This document shows positions 35,120 through 41,954 of a stretch of DNA of 64,000 nucleotides, piece after piece; the stretch's first letter is position 1, and every line of letters begins with the position of its first letter. The DNA is from Methylobacterium sp. Leaf112. GTDB lineage: Bacteria > Pseudomonadota > Alphaproteobacteria > Rhizobiales > Beijerinckiaceae. A program made the position numbers and the translations under genes. The notes under the pieces are model-generated. The model searched no databases. It worked only from the letters and a program-made list of their open reading frames with translations, and was not told the DNA's origin. The stretch lies in assembly GCF_001423295.1 (NCBI RefSeq), contig NZ_LMNG01000002.1, positions 1 through 64,000 of the forward strand, in the 5' to 3' direction.

Positions 35120-37048
35120 ATGGCGCGCGCCGACCTCCTGGCACTCACCGACGCGAGCCTGACCCAGCTTTCCAACGCAGGCCTCGTGAAACGGGCGGTG
35201 CGCGAGGTCACGGCCGGGCAGGGACCGGTCCTCGCGGAGGCGCCGGACGGCACCGTCGAAGCCCGCTTCGCCGACGGGACGCTGACCCGCCTCGACCCCG
35301 ACCAGCCGCCGGGGCAGGCGACCTGCACCTGCCCAGCGAGCGGAATGTGCCGCCACCGCGTCGCCCTCGTCGTCGCTTACCGGACCAGCGCGATCGCGGG
35401 CGCCCCCGATTCGCGGGCGGATGGGGAAGCGGGACCTTGGGACCCCGGCACCCTGGACGGCCAGGCATTCGAGGCCGGCCTCAGCTCCGCTGCCGCAGCC
35501 GAGCTGAAGCGCCTGCTTTCCGCTGGCGTGACCGTGGGGCTCGATCATGGGGCGGTCCCGGCGGCGCGTCTGCCCACGGCGAGCGTGCGCTTCCTTGTTC
35601 CCGACGCCGTCGGCTACGCGCGCTGCGATTGTGCGGCCGGCGGCGGCTGCGCCCATGTGGCGGTGGCGATCCGCGCCTTCCGTGAGGCCGGGGGCGGGGC
35701 GGAGGTGCGGCTCGGGGACGACAGAGTTCCCCTCGATCACGGAACGGACGACCTCGCGGACGCCGTGGGCGAACTCGTCGCCGGACTTCTCGACGCCGGG
35801 GTCACGGCCGGGCCGGAGGTCCATGTGGCGGCCCTCGGACGGCTGCGTCGGGCCGCACAGGCGCGGGGGGCCACGCAAATCCTGCTGGCGGAAGCCGACC
35901 TCACCGCGCAGATCGCAGCTTACGCGACCCGCAATGCAACGCACGACGAAGCCAGGGTGCTACAGCTCGTGACCGAACTCCTGGCGCGAGTCCGGGTGGG
36001 CGGTGCCGCCGCCCTCGGCCTCGGCCAGCCCTACGAAACGCCCATGGCCAAGACGCGCCTCGTCTCCCTCGGCGCCCGGCTGGTGACGCGAGGGCGCGAA
36101 GTCCTGGCGCGGGTCGCACTCGCCGACACGGATACGGGTGCGACCCTCGCGCTGGAACGCACCTACGCGCCGGCCGAAGACGAGGCGGACTTCGTCACGC
36201 GTCTGCCTGGGCGCGCCCTCACGCCGGGCCTGTCGCTCGGCGGCCTCGGCCGGGGTCAGATTCTCACCAGCGTGGCCCGGCGGCGGGCCGATGGCCTGTT
36301 GGCGCTCGGCCAGGGCGCGCGCGGGCGGACGGCACTCCTGCCGCGCGAGCCCTTGCTGCGCCTGCCCGCTCCCCTCGCGGCGACCCGGACGGGCGAGATC
36401 CTGCGCCGCCTCGCCCAGCGCCCACCGGGCTTCCTGCGGCCGCGCGACCGGCTCGATGCCTTCCACGTCTTCGACGTGGCGGAGGTCGTGGGCCAAGCGT
36501 GGTCGGCGGGCGCGCAGATCTGGCAGGCGGCGGTCGATCTTCCCCATGGTGGCGGTACCCTGCGCCTCGCGCGCACCTACGACCGAACCGCGCCCGGCGC
36601 CCTCGACGCCCTCGCGGGCGCCTTTTCCGAACGGTGGGGCCCCGTACGGCAGGTCGCCGGCCCCGTATGGATCGTGGACGGCGCCCTGGTCTGCGATCCT
36701 TGGTCCATCGGAACCGATCGACTCCTGGTGCCCGACCTTGCGGCTCCGGACGCCGCCGGAACAGCGTTCGTGCCCGGCGCGATTGCAGGCGCTCAGACCA
36801 TCCTCGAAGAGGCCGCGGCCCTGCTTGCCGGCGCGCTCCACGGTGGGCGGCGCAGCTTCGCGGCAGTCGCCGGGGCGAGCGCCCCCCGCCTCGTGGCGCG
36901 GTTGCGAGACGGCGGCCATGCGATGACAGCGGTACGCCTCTCGGAAATCATGGGGTCGCGAGGGGAGGGCGGTGCGGCGTTCGGCCGGGCCGCCCTGTGG
37001 ATCGCCGCGATGCTGGAGGATTCCGGACCGTACGAGGCCGACGCCTGA
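35120..37048 (+). CDS. SWIM zinc-finger protein (YehQ-like)
   Basis: A 642-residue protein with two CxCx(n)CxH zinc-binding stretches: TCTCPASGMCRHRVAL (about 71-82) and RCDCAAGGGCAHVAVAI (about 172-184). The first is a canonical SWIM motif, which in other proteins mediates DNA or protein contacts. The remaining 450 residues have no recognised domain but include many conserved-looking strands (DYRTAPGALDAL-type segments and VWIVDGALVCDPW). It is the last gene of the MoxR/VWA module, six bases after the VWA gene, and by length and position corresponds to E. coli YehQ. Confidence 0.82.
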   Translation: MARADLLALTDASLTQLSNAGLVKRAVREVTAGQGPVLAEAPDGTVEARFADGTLTRLDPDQPPGQATCTCPASGMCRHRVALVVAYRTSAIAGAPDSRADGEAGPWDPGTLDGQAFEAGLSSAAAAELKRLLSAGVTVGLDHGAVPAARLPTASVRFLVPDAVGYARCDCAAGGGCAHVAVAIRAFREAGGGAEVRLGDDRVPLDHGTDDLADAVGELVAGLLDAGVTAGPEVHVAALGRLRRAAQARGATQILLAEADLTAQIAAYATRNATHDEARVLQLVTELLARVRVGGAAALGLGQPYETPMAKTRLVSLGARLVTRGREVLARVALADTDTGATLALERTYAPAEDEADFVTRLPGRALTPGLSLGGLGRGQILTSVARRRADGLLALGQGARGRTALLPREPLLRLPAPLAATRTGEILRRLAQRPPGFLRPRDRLDAFHVFDVAEVVGQAWSAGAQIWQAAVDLPHGGGTLRLARTYDRTAPGALDALAGAFSERWGPVRQVAGPVWIVDGALVCDPWSIGTDRLLVPDLAAPDAAGTAFVPGAIAGAQTILEEAAALLAGALHGGRRSFAAVAGASAPRLVARLRDGGHAMTAVRLSEIMGSRGEGGAAFGRAALWIAAMLEDSGPYEADA

Positions 37049-37337
37049 CCGGGGTCCCGGTGAGCATGTCCCCCGGGGCTCGCCCCGCGCGAACGCCTCC
37101 ATGAATACCGAGATCGAGGATCGCAGGGCTTGCGCATAGGGGCCGGTCTCGGTGCGAGCGACCGCGTCGCGTCCTCGGCGCGGCCTGTCACACCATCCTC
37201 GTCCGTGCCTCTGTGGAAAAGCGGGGCAAAAGGATTCCGGTCCAACATCGAGGGCTTTCCGAGGGCACTTCACCTCCAATCGACGCTCTATAAAGATAAT
37301 GCTTTCGTTGACCCAAGAACAACGACTGTGCAGACTC

Positions 37338-37372
37338 AATCTTCTTCGCAAGGCAACATTGCGAAGAAGATT
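37338..37372. promoter_or_regulatory. Perfect 14-bp inverted repeat in the leader of the ABC transporter operon
   Basis: AATCTTCTTCGCAA and TTGCGAAGAAGATT, perfect complement over 14 bp, separated by GGCAACA and ending 21 bases before the ATG of the substrate-binding protein. It may be an RNA hairpin controlling ribosome access or an operator for a dimeric regulator. The rest of the 345-base gap from 37049 holds an AT-rich stretch with TATAAAGATAAT (a plausible -10 region, near 37289-37300) and otherwise nothing that I can name. Confidence 0.65.
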
Positions 37373-37393
37373 CGATCGAAAAAGGCGCGGACG

Positions 37394-38425
37394 ATGACAA
37401 AGCAACGCGGCGCGCTCTCGCGTCGGAACGCCGTGGGACTGGTCGCAAGCCTTGCGCTGTCCCTGGCGAGCTTCGGCGGGGCGAGGGCGGACGAGGGCCA
37501 GCTGCGCATCGCCAAGCAGTTCGGTGTCGTCTACCTGCTCCTCAACGTCGCCGAGGATCAGAAGCTCATCGAGAAGCACGGCAAGCAAGCCGGTCTCGAC
37601 ATCAAGGTGGACTATGTCCAGCTGTCGGGCGGCTCTGCCGTGAACGACGCCCTGCTGTCGGGCAACATCGAGATCGCCGGCGCGGGCGTCGGCCCCCTCT
37701 TCACCCTGTGGGATCGCACGAAGGGACGGCAGAACGTCAAGGGCGTCGCCTCGCTCGGGAACTTTCCCTACTACCTCGTAACCAACAATCCCGCCGTCAC
37801 GAGCATCGGTGACTTCACCGAGAAGGATCGGATCGCGGTGCCGGCGGTGGGCGTCTCGGTGCAGTCGCGCATCCTGCAGATGGCCTCCGCCAAGCAGTGG
37901 GGCGACAAGGACTACGCCCGGCTCGACAAGATCAGCGTCGCCATTCCCCATCCGGAGGCGGCGGCCGCCATCATCAAGGGGGGCACGGAGATCTCGGGCC
38001 ATTTCGGCAACCCGCCGTTCCAGGATCAGGAACTCGCCGAAAATCCGAAGGCCCGGATCGTCCTGAACTCCTACGCGGTCCAGGGCGGCCCAGCCTCGTC
38101 CACGGTGCTCTACGCGACCGAGAAATTCTACAAGACTAGTCCGAAGACCTACAAGGCCTTCCTCGACGCCCTCGACGAGGCGGCCAAGTTCATCACCACG
38201 CAGCCCGAAAAGGCCGCCGAGATCTATCTCAAGACCACCGGCAGCAAGATCGATCGCGACCTGCTGGTGAAGATCATCAAGAACCCGGAAGTGACCTTCA
38301 AGGTGGCGCCGGAGAACACCATCGGTCTCGGCAAGTTCATGCACCGGGTCGGGGCGATCAAGACCGAGCCCAACGCCATCGGCGACTACTTCTTCGCCGA
38401 TCCGCGCATCGACACCGGCAGCTGA
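37394..38425 (+). CDS. ABC transporter substrate-binding protein, nitrate/sulfonate/taurine (NMT1-like) type
   Basis: A 343-residue periplasmic binding protein. The start was placed at the ATG opening MTKQRGALSRRNAVGLVASLALSLASFGGARA, a signal peptide with a twin-arginine-like SRRN, rather than at longer in-frame starts through the AT-rich leader. The mature protein begins DEGQLRIAKQFGVVYLLLNV and has NrtA/SsuA/TauA-family features such as AVNDALLSGNIEIAGAGVGPLF. It is the first gene of a binding-protein, ATPase, permease trio. The substrate is probably a sulfonate or related oxyanion given the sulfur genes downstream, but this is context inference. Confidence 0.83.
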   Translation: MTKQRGALSRRNAVGLVASLALSLASFGGARADEGQLRIAKQFGVVYLLLNVAEDQKLIEKHGKQAGLDIKVDYVQLSGGSAVNDALLSGNIEIAGAGVGPLFTLWDRTKGRQNVKGVASLGNFPYYLVTNNPAVTSIGDFTEKDRIAVPAVGVSVQSRILQMASAKQWGDKDYARLDKISVAIPHPEAAAAIIKGGTEISGHFGNPPFQDQELAENPKARIVLNSYAVQGGPASSTVLYATEKFYKTSPKTYKAFLDALDEAAKFITTQPEKAAEIYLKTTGSKIDRDLLVKIIKNPEVTFKVAPENTIGLGKFMHRVGAIKTEPNAIGDYFFADPRIDTGS

Positions 38426-38439
38426 AGGCGGCGCGCACC

Positions 38440-39336
38440 ATGACGTTCGCCGCCACACGATCGGACCTCGCTCTCCTCGAGCGGGAACCGGCTCGCCCCG
38501 TCGCCCACGGGACGCGCGCGATATCGCCGCCGCAGGCACGCCCGGAGCCGGCCCCGTCGCCCCTCCTGCGCCTCGCCGGGGTCACCCTGGAATACCGGAC
38601 GCCGGAGCGAGTGGTGCGCGCGACGCACCGCATCGATCTCGATGTCTACGAAGCGGACCGTTTCGTGCTGCTCGGCCCATCGGGCTGCGGCAAGTCCACC
38701 CTCCTCAAGGCGGCGGCCGGCTTCATCCGTCCCGTCGAGGGTGAGATCGCCCTCGACGGGGTGCCGGTGCGCGAGCCCGGTCCCGACCGCATCGTCGTCT
38801 TCCAGGAATTCGATCAGCTGCCCCCGTGGAAGACCGTGGCCCAGAACGTTGCGTTCCCCTTGCGGGCGACGCGTCTGCTGAGCCGACGGGAGGCCGGGGA
38901 ACGTGCCCGGCACTACATCGACAAGGTCGGATTGTCGCGCTTCGCCGACAGCTACCCGCACCAGCTCTCGGGCGGCATGAAGCAGCGCGTCGCCATCGCG
39001 CGGGCGCTCGCCATGCAGCCGAAGGTGCTGATGATGGACGAGCCGTTCGCGGCCCTCGACGCCCTGACGCGCCGCCGGATGCAGGAGGAGTTGCTGAACC
39101 TGTGGGACGAGGCCCGCTTCACGCTGCTGTTCGTGACCCATTCCATCGAGGAGGCCCTGGTGGTCGGCAACCGCGTGGCCCTGCTCTCCCCCCATCCCGG
39201 TCGCGTCCGGGGCGAGTTCAACAGTCACGCGTTCGATCTCGGCAGCCTCGGCAGCCGCGAATTCCAGTCTGCGGTGCAGGGGCTGCACGCACGTCTGTTC
39301 GAGACGGACCCCGCATCCGCACCGGCGGCCGCATGA
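38440..39336 (+). CDS. ABC transporter ATP-binding protein, SsuB/TauB type
   Basis: A 298-residue ATPase with a 45-residue N-terminal extension not usual for the family. Walker A is GPSGCGKST, the Q-loop FQEFDQLPPWKTV, the signature LSGGMKQRVAIARAL, Walker B LMMDEPFAALDALTR, and the H-loop FVTHSIEEAL. The Leu-Pro-Trp after the Q-loop is typical of the nitrate/sulfonate/taurine subfamily. Its stop overlaps the permease start (ATGATG/TGA). It energises import by the flanking genes. Confidence 0.88.
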   Translation: MTFAATRSDLALLEREPARPVAHGTRAISPPQARPEPAPSPLLRLAGVTLEYRTPERVVRATHRIDLDVYEADRFVLLGPSGCGKSTLLKAAAGFIRPVEGEIALDGVPVREPGPDRIVVFQEFDQLPPWKTVAQNVAFPLRATRLLSRREAGERARHYIDKVGLSRFADSYPHQLSGGMKQRVAIARALAMQPKVLMMDEPFAALDALTRRRMQEELLNLWDEARFTLLFVTHSIEEALVVGNRVALLSPHPGRVRGEFNSHAFDLGSLGSREFQSAVQGLHARLFETDPASAPAAA

Positions 39337-40208
39337 TGGGCCGGACGCTCACGCCGCCCATTCGCCCGGAATACGACCGGGTCCTGCCGCCGTTCGTCGA
39401 GGCACCGGTGGAGCGCCTGCTGCCGCTGTCCACGCGTCTTTGGCAGCAGGACTGGCTGCGCAAGGGTCTCATCATCGCCGTGCTCGCCGTGGTCTGGGAG
39501 GGGCTGGCGCGCTGGCAGGACAACGACCTGCTGCTCCCCGGCTTCGTCGCCACCCTGTCGGCCCTGATCGAGGGCCTAATCGACGGCGAGTTGCTCGACC
39601 GGGTGTGGATCTCCCTCTCCCTCCTGGTGCAGGGCTACGTCTGCGGGATCGTGCTCGCCTTCGGGCTGACGACGCTGGCCGTCTCGACGCAGTTCGGCCG
39701 AGACCTGCTCTCGACCCTGACGGCGATGTTCAATCCGCTTCCGGCGATCGCGCTCCTGCCGCTGGCCCTGCTGTGGTTCGGCCTCGGTTCCGGCAGCCTG
39801 ATCTTCGTGCTGATCCACTCCGTGCTGTGGCCGATGGCCCTCAACACCTATTCGGGCTTTCAAGGCGTGCCCGAGACCCTGCGCATGGCGGGGCGCAATT
39901 ACGGCCTGCGCGGTCCGTCCTACGTGCTGCAGATCCTGATCCCGGCCGCCTTGCCGGCGATCCTGTCCGGGCTGAAGATCGGCTGGGCCTTCGCGTGGCG
40001 CACCCTGATCGCGGCGGAACTCGTCTTCGGCGCCGCGTCGGGACGCGGCGGGCTCGGCTGGTACATCTTCCAGAACCGCAACGAGCTCTACACCGACCGC
40101 GTCTTCGCGGGCCTCGTTCTCGTGGTGCTCATCGGCCTGTTCGTGGAGAACGTCGTCTTCGCGACCCTCGAACGCTTCACCGTTCGCCGCTGGGGCATGG
40201 CGCGCTGA
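39333..40208 (+). CDS. ABC transporter permease, SsuC/TauC type
   Basis: A 291-residue inner-membrane permease with about six transmembrane helices, starting after a 45-residue cytoplasmic N-terminus (GLIIAVLAVVWEGLARW). The EAA-like coupling loop for the ATPase is VPETLRMAGRNYGLRGPSYVLQILIPAALPAILSGLKIGWAFAW, whose first part carries the characteristic A-x-x-x-G pattern. Last gene of the trio; it ends 308 bases before the next gene, a gap with its own promoter. Confidence 0.87.
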   Translation: MMGRTLTPPIRPEYDRVLPPFVEAPVERLLPLSTRLWQQDWLRKGLIIAVLAVVWEGLARWQDNDLLLPGFVATLSALIEGLIDGELLDRVWISLSLLVQGYVCGIVLAFGLTTLAVSTQFGRDLLSTLTAMFNPLPAIALLPLALLWFGLGSGSLIFVLIHSVLWPMALNTYSGFQGVPETLRMAGRNYGLRGPSYVLQILIPAALPAILSGLKIGWAFAWRTLIAAELVFGAASGRGGLGWYIFQNRNELYTDRVFAGLVLVVLIGLFVENVVFATLERFTVRRWGMAR

Positions 40209-40354
40209 CCCATCCAGTGTGACGCCCCTGAAGGCCCGACGCACTGGTGTTCGGCGCCCCGCAGAACCGCACGGCTTCCCCCGTATTCCGTATCCTCGTG
40301 CAGGCGCCCTCGGGGGAAGCGGAGCAATGGCATGAGCAAAACAGACGATCTATC

Positions 40355-40383
40355 TTGGACATTGCCTGAAATCGGGATACAAT
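40355..40383 (+). promoter_or_regulatory. Candidate sigma-70 promoter for the small protein/serine acetyltransferase unit
   Basis: TTGGAC and TACAAT with a 17-base spacer, in an AT-rich stretch. This is among the best sigma-70-like matches in the window. Transcription would begin roughly 130 bases before the 63-aa gene, leaving a long leader with a UUCG hairpin. The rest of the 308-base gap (40209-40516) has no gene that I can support. Confidence 0.55.
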
Positions 40384-40472
40384 AAAGACCTATACAGAAT
40401 AAATACTACAAATCCATAAGACTAAAGCAAAACAAACTCCGGACAGACGCCGAAACGAAAAAAAGTATCACA

Positions 40473-40500
40473 CCCCGGATTTCGCTTCGGCGAATCGGGG
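40473..40500 (+). promoter_or_regulatory. Leader hairpin with UUCG loop before the 63-aa gene
   Basis: CCCCGGATTTCGC and GCGAATCGGGG pair around a TTCG tetraloop with small bulges. The hairpin ends just before CCAGGGAGAC, the ribosome-binding site of the next gene. It could be an RNA stabiliser, a weak terminator or a control element; no T-run follows. Confidence 0.5.
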
Positions 40501-40516
40501 CCAGGGAGACAACACC

Positions 40517-40708
40517 ATGACTCAGGGCGATCAGGTTGTTTTCGCACGGCTCGACGTGGCGGAGGCGCTGGGCATCTGGCGCCACGCCACGGGCCGGGTC
40601 ATTGGCATCCATCCGGCGCCGGGCGAGGCCTTGGCCGTCGACGTCGAGTTCGCCGGGCACGGCGTCCTCGTCGGCTACAGCGCGTCCCTGTTCACACGCA
40701 TCGCCTGA
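40517..40708 (+). CDS. Small protein of unknown function (63 aa)
   Basis: A 63-residue protein with a strong ribosome site (AGGGAG) eight bases before the ATG. GDQVVFARLDVAEAL, then TGRVIGIHPAPGEALAVDVEFAG and VLVGYSASLFTRIA read as a small beta-barrel, SH3-like, with no membrane helix or cysteines. It lies 55 bases before the serine acetyltransferase gene and shares its promoter, so it probably belongs to the sulfur nanocompartment locus. I do not recognise a family. Confidence 0.7.
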   Translation: MTQGDQVVFARLDVAEALGIWRHATGRVIGIHPAPGEALAVDVEFAGHGVLVGYSASLFTRIA

Positions 40709-40763
40709 TCCGGCGCACGTCTCGTCCGGTCGCGGCTCCATCCCCACCGCAGGATCACATCGA

Positions 40764-41627
40764 ATGACGAGCGCCCTCCAAGCCGGCATCGCCCGCGCCG
40801 GCTTCACGCGGCCGCCCCTACGCAGCGTCAGCCACACCGATGCGGAATCCGAGGTCTGGCGGGCCATGCGGAGCGAGGCCGAGGCGGCGATCGTCGAGGA
40901 ACCGCTCTATGCCGGCATCATCCAGGCGACGATCCTGGACCAGCCGAGCCTGTCCCACGCCTTCGCGTATCGTCTCGCCCACCGCCTCGGCGACGGCGAC
41001 CTCGCGCGCCTGTCCATGCGCGACCTCTGCCTCTCGGCCTTCGAGGCGGATCCGCATGCCGGAGCACACGCCGTGCGCGACCTCGTGGCCATCCGCGAGC
41101 GCGACCCGACCTGCCGGCGCTACCTCGATCCGTTCCTGTTCTACAAGGGATTGGCCGCACTCGAGGGCTACCGGGTCGCCCATTGGCTCTGGCACCAGGG
41201 CCGGGCGACCCTGAGCCTGCACGTTCAGAGCCGGATCTCCGAGGTGTTCGGCGCCGACATCCATCCCGCCGCGCGGATCGGCTCGGGGGTGTTCATCGAC
41301 CACGCCACCGGCGTCGTCATCGGAGAGACCACGGTGATCGCCGACGACGTCTCGATCCTGCAATCGGTGACGCTCGGCGGCAACGGCAAAGAGAGCGGCG
41401 ACCGCCACCCCAAGATCGAGCGCGGCGTGCTCCTCAGCGTCGGCGCCAAGGTGCTCGGCAACATCCGAGTCGGGGAGGGGGCGAAGGTCGCCGCGGCGGC
41501 CGTGGTGCTGCACGACGTGCCCGCCCACACCACGGTGGCAGGGGTGCCGGCCCGGGTGGTGTCGCGGCTCAAGACAGCCGAAGTCCCTGCCATGAGCATG
41601 GATCAGTTCTTCGGGGACGGGATTTAA
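40764..41627 (+). CDS. cysE: Serine O-acetyltransferase
   Basis: A 287-residue acetyltransferase that turns L-serine and acetyl-CoA into O-acetylserine, the carbon skeleton for cysteine. The N-terminal helical domain (about 20-150) is of the CysE type (SEVWRAMRSEAEAAIVEEPLYAGIIQATILDQPSLSHAFAYRLAHRLG). The left-handed beta-helix follows (GADIHPAARIGSGVFIDHATGVVIGETTVI, LGGNGKESGDRHPKIERGVLLSVGAKVLG). The C-terminus ends in GDGI, the same four residues as the E. coli enzyme, where the terminal Ile inserts into cysteine synthase CysK; no cysK is present in this window. It precedes the encapsulin gene after a 327-base regulatory gap. In other bacteria cysE-like genes accompany cysteine-desulfurase encapsulins. 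Confidence 0.92.
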   Translation: MTSALQAGIARAGFTRPPLRSVSHTDAESEVWRAMRSEAEAAIVEEPLYAGIIQATILDQPSLSHAFAYRLAHRLGDGDLARLSMRDLCLSAFEADPHAGAHAVRDLVAIRERDPTCRRYLDPFLFYKGLAALEGYRVAHWLWHQGRATLSLHVQSRISEVFGADIHPAARIGSGVFIDHATGVVIGETTVIADDVSILQSVTLGGNGKESGDRHPKIERGVLLSVGAKVLGNIRVGEGAKVAAAAVVLHDVPAHTTVAGVPARVVSRLKTAEVPAMSMDQFFGDGI

Positions 41628-41642
41628 AAAAATTCTTTCAGT

Positions 41643-41728
41643 CCAGCTGTTCTACGCGAGACAGCAACACGAGATGATTTTTTTGCACATCCCTTGCTGC
41701 CTAGCCAGTTCTATCTACGAGACACCAA
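41643..41728. repeat. Imperfect direct repeat in the encapsulin leader
   Basis: CCAG...TCTACGCGAGACAGCAA (41643-41667) and CCAG...TCTACGAGACACCAA (41705-41728) share most of 15 positions with small indels, 62 bases apart; between them is a T7 run. They could be paired operator half-sites. A 10-bp palindrome, CAATGCATTG, follows at 41733. Confidence 0.4.
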
Positions 41729-41778
41729 TGTACAATGCATTGAACTCCTTCAGTGCCAATATATAGAAGAACGTTTTG

Positions 41779-41807
41779 TTGACCTTTGTTAATCGCGAAA
41801 GCTAAAC
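41779..41807 (+). promoter_or_regulatory. Candidate promoter for the encapsulin/cysteine desulfurase operon
   Basis: TTGACC and CTAAAC separated by 17 bases, about 150 bases before the encapsulin ATG, in the lower-GC half of the 327-base gap. The remainder of the gap (41628-41954) shows the repeats noted above and no gene that I can support. Confidence 0.5.
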
Positions 41808-41954
41808 CGAAATCGCTCCCGCACCGAAGCCGTTCGAGCGGCGGGCCGCAAACATAACCACCGAGAGCGGGCACGTCAGGCGCGGTTCCGATGCGATTCC
41901 ATTCGCGTCGCGCGCATTCCCATGCCTCTGCCCGAAATACGGAGACGACCCCTA

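Noticed and set aside
33554..35944. 796-codon minus-strand frame opposite the VWA gene
   Set aside because: Shadow of the VWA and SWIM genes, whose motifs are intact on the plus strand.
37284..37330. Possible extension of the first substrate-binding protein through the AT-rich leader
   Set aside because: The upstream in-frame codons pass through a promoter-like region and the 14-bp dyad, and the signal peptide begins at the downstream ATG.
40406..40867. 153-codon minus-strand frame in the gap before cysE
   Set aside because: It runs through the promoter, the hairpin and the antisense of two plus-strand genes; no ribosome site or family.
41662..41699. CAGCAA and TTGCTG inverted pair with a T7 run as a terminator after cysE
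   Set aside because: The T-run is in the loop rather than after the stem and the stem is short, so it does not have terminator form.
41922..41954. Earlier ATG for the encapsulin (11 more residues)
   Set aside because: GGAG lies upstream of the later ATG and inside the extension; the extra residues are charged and unlike shell N-arms.
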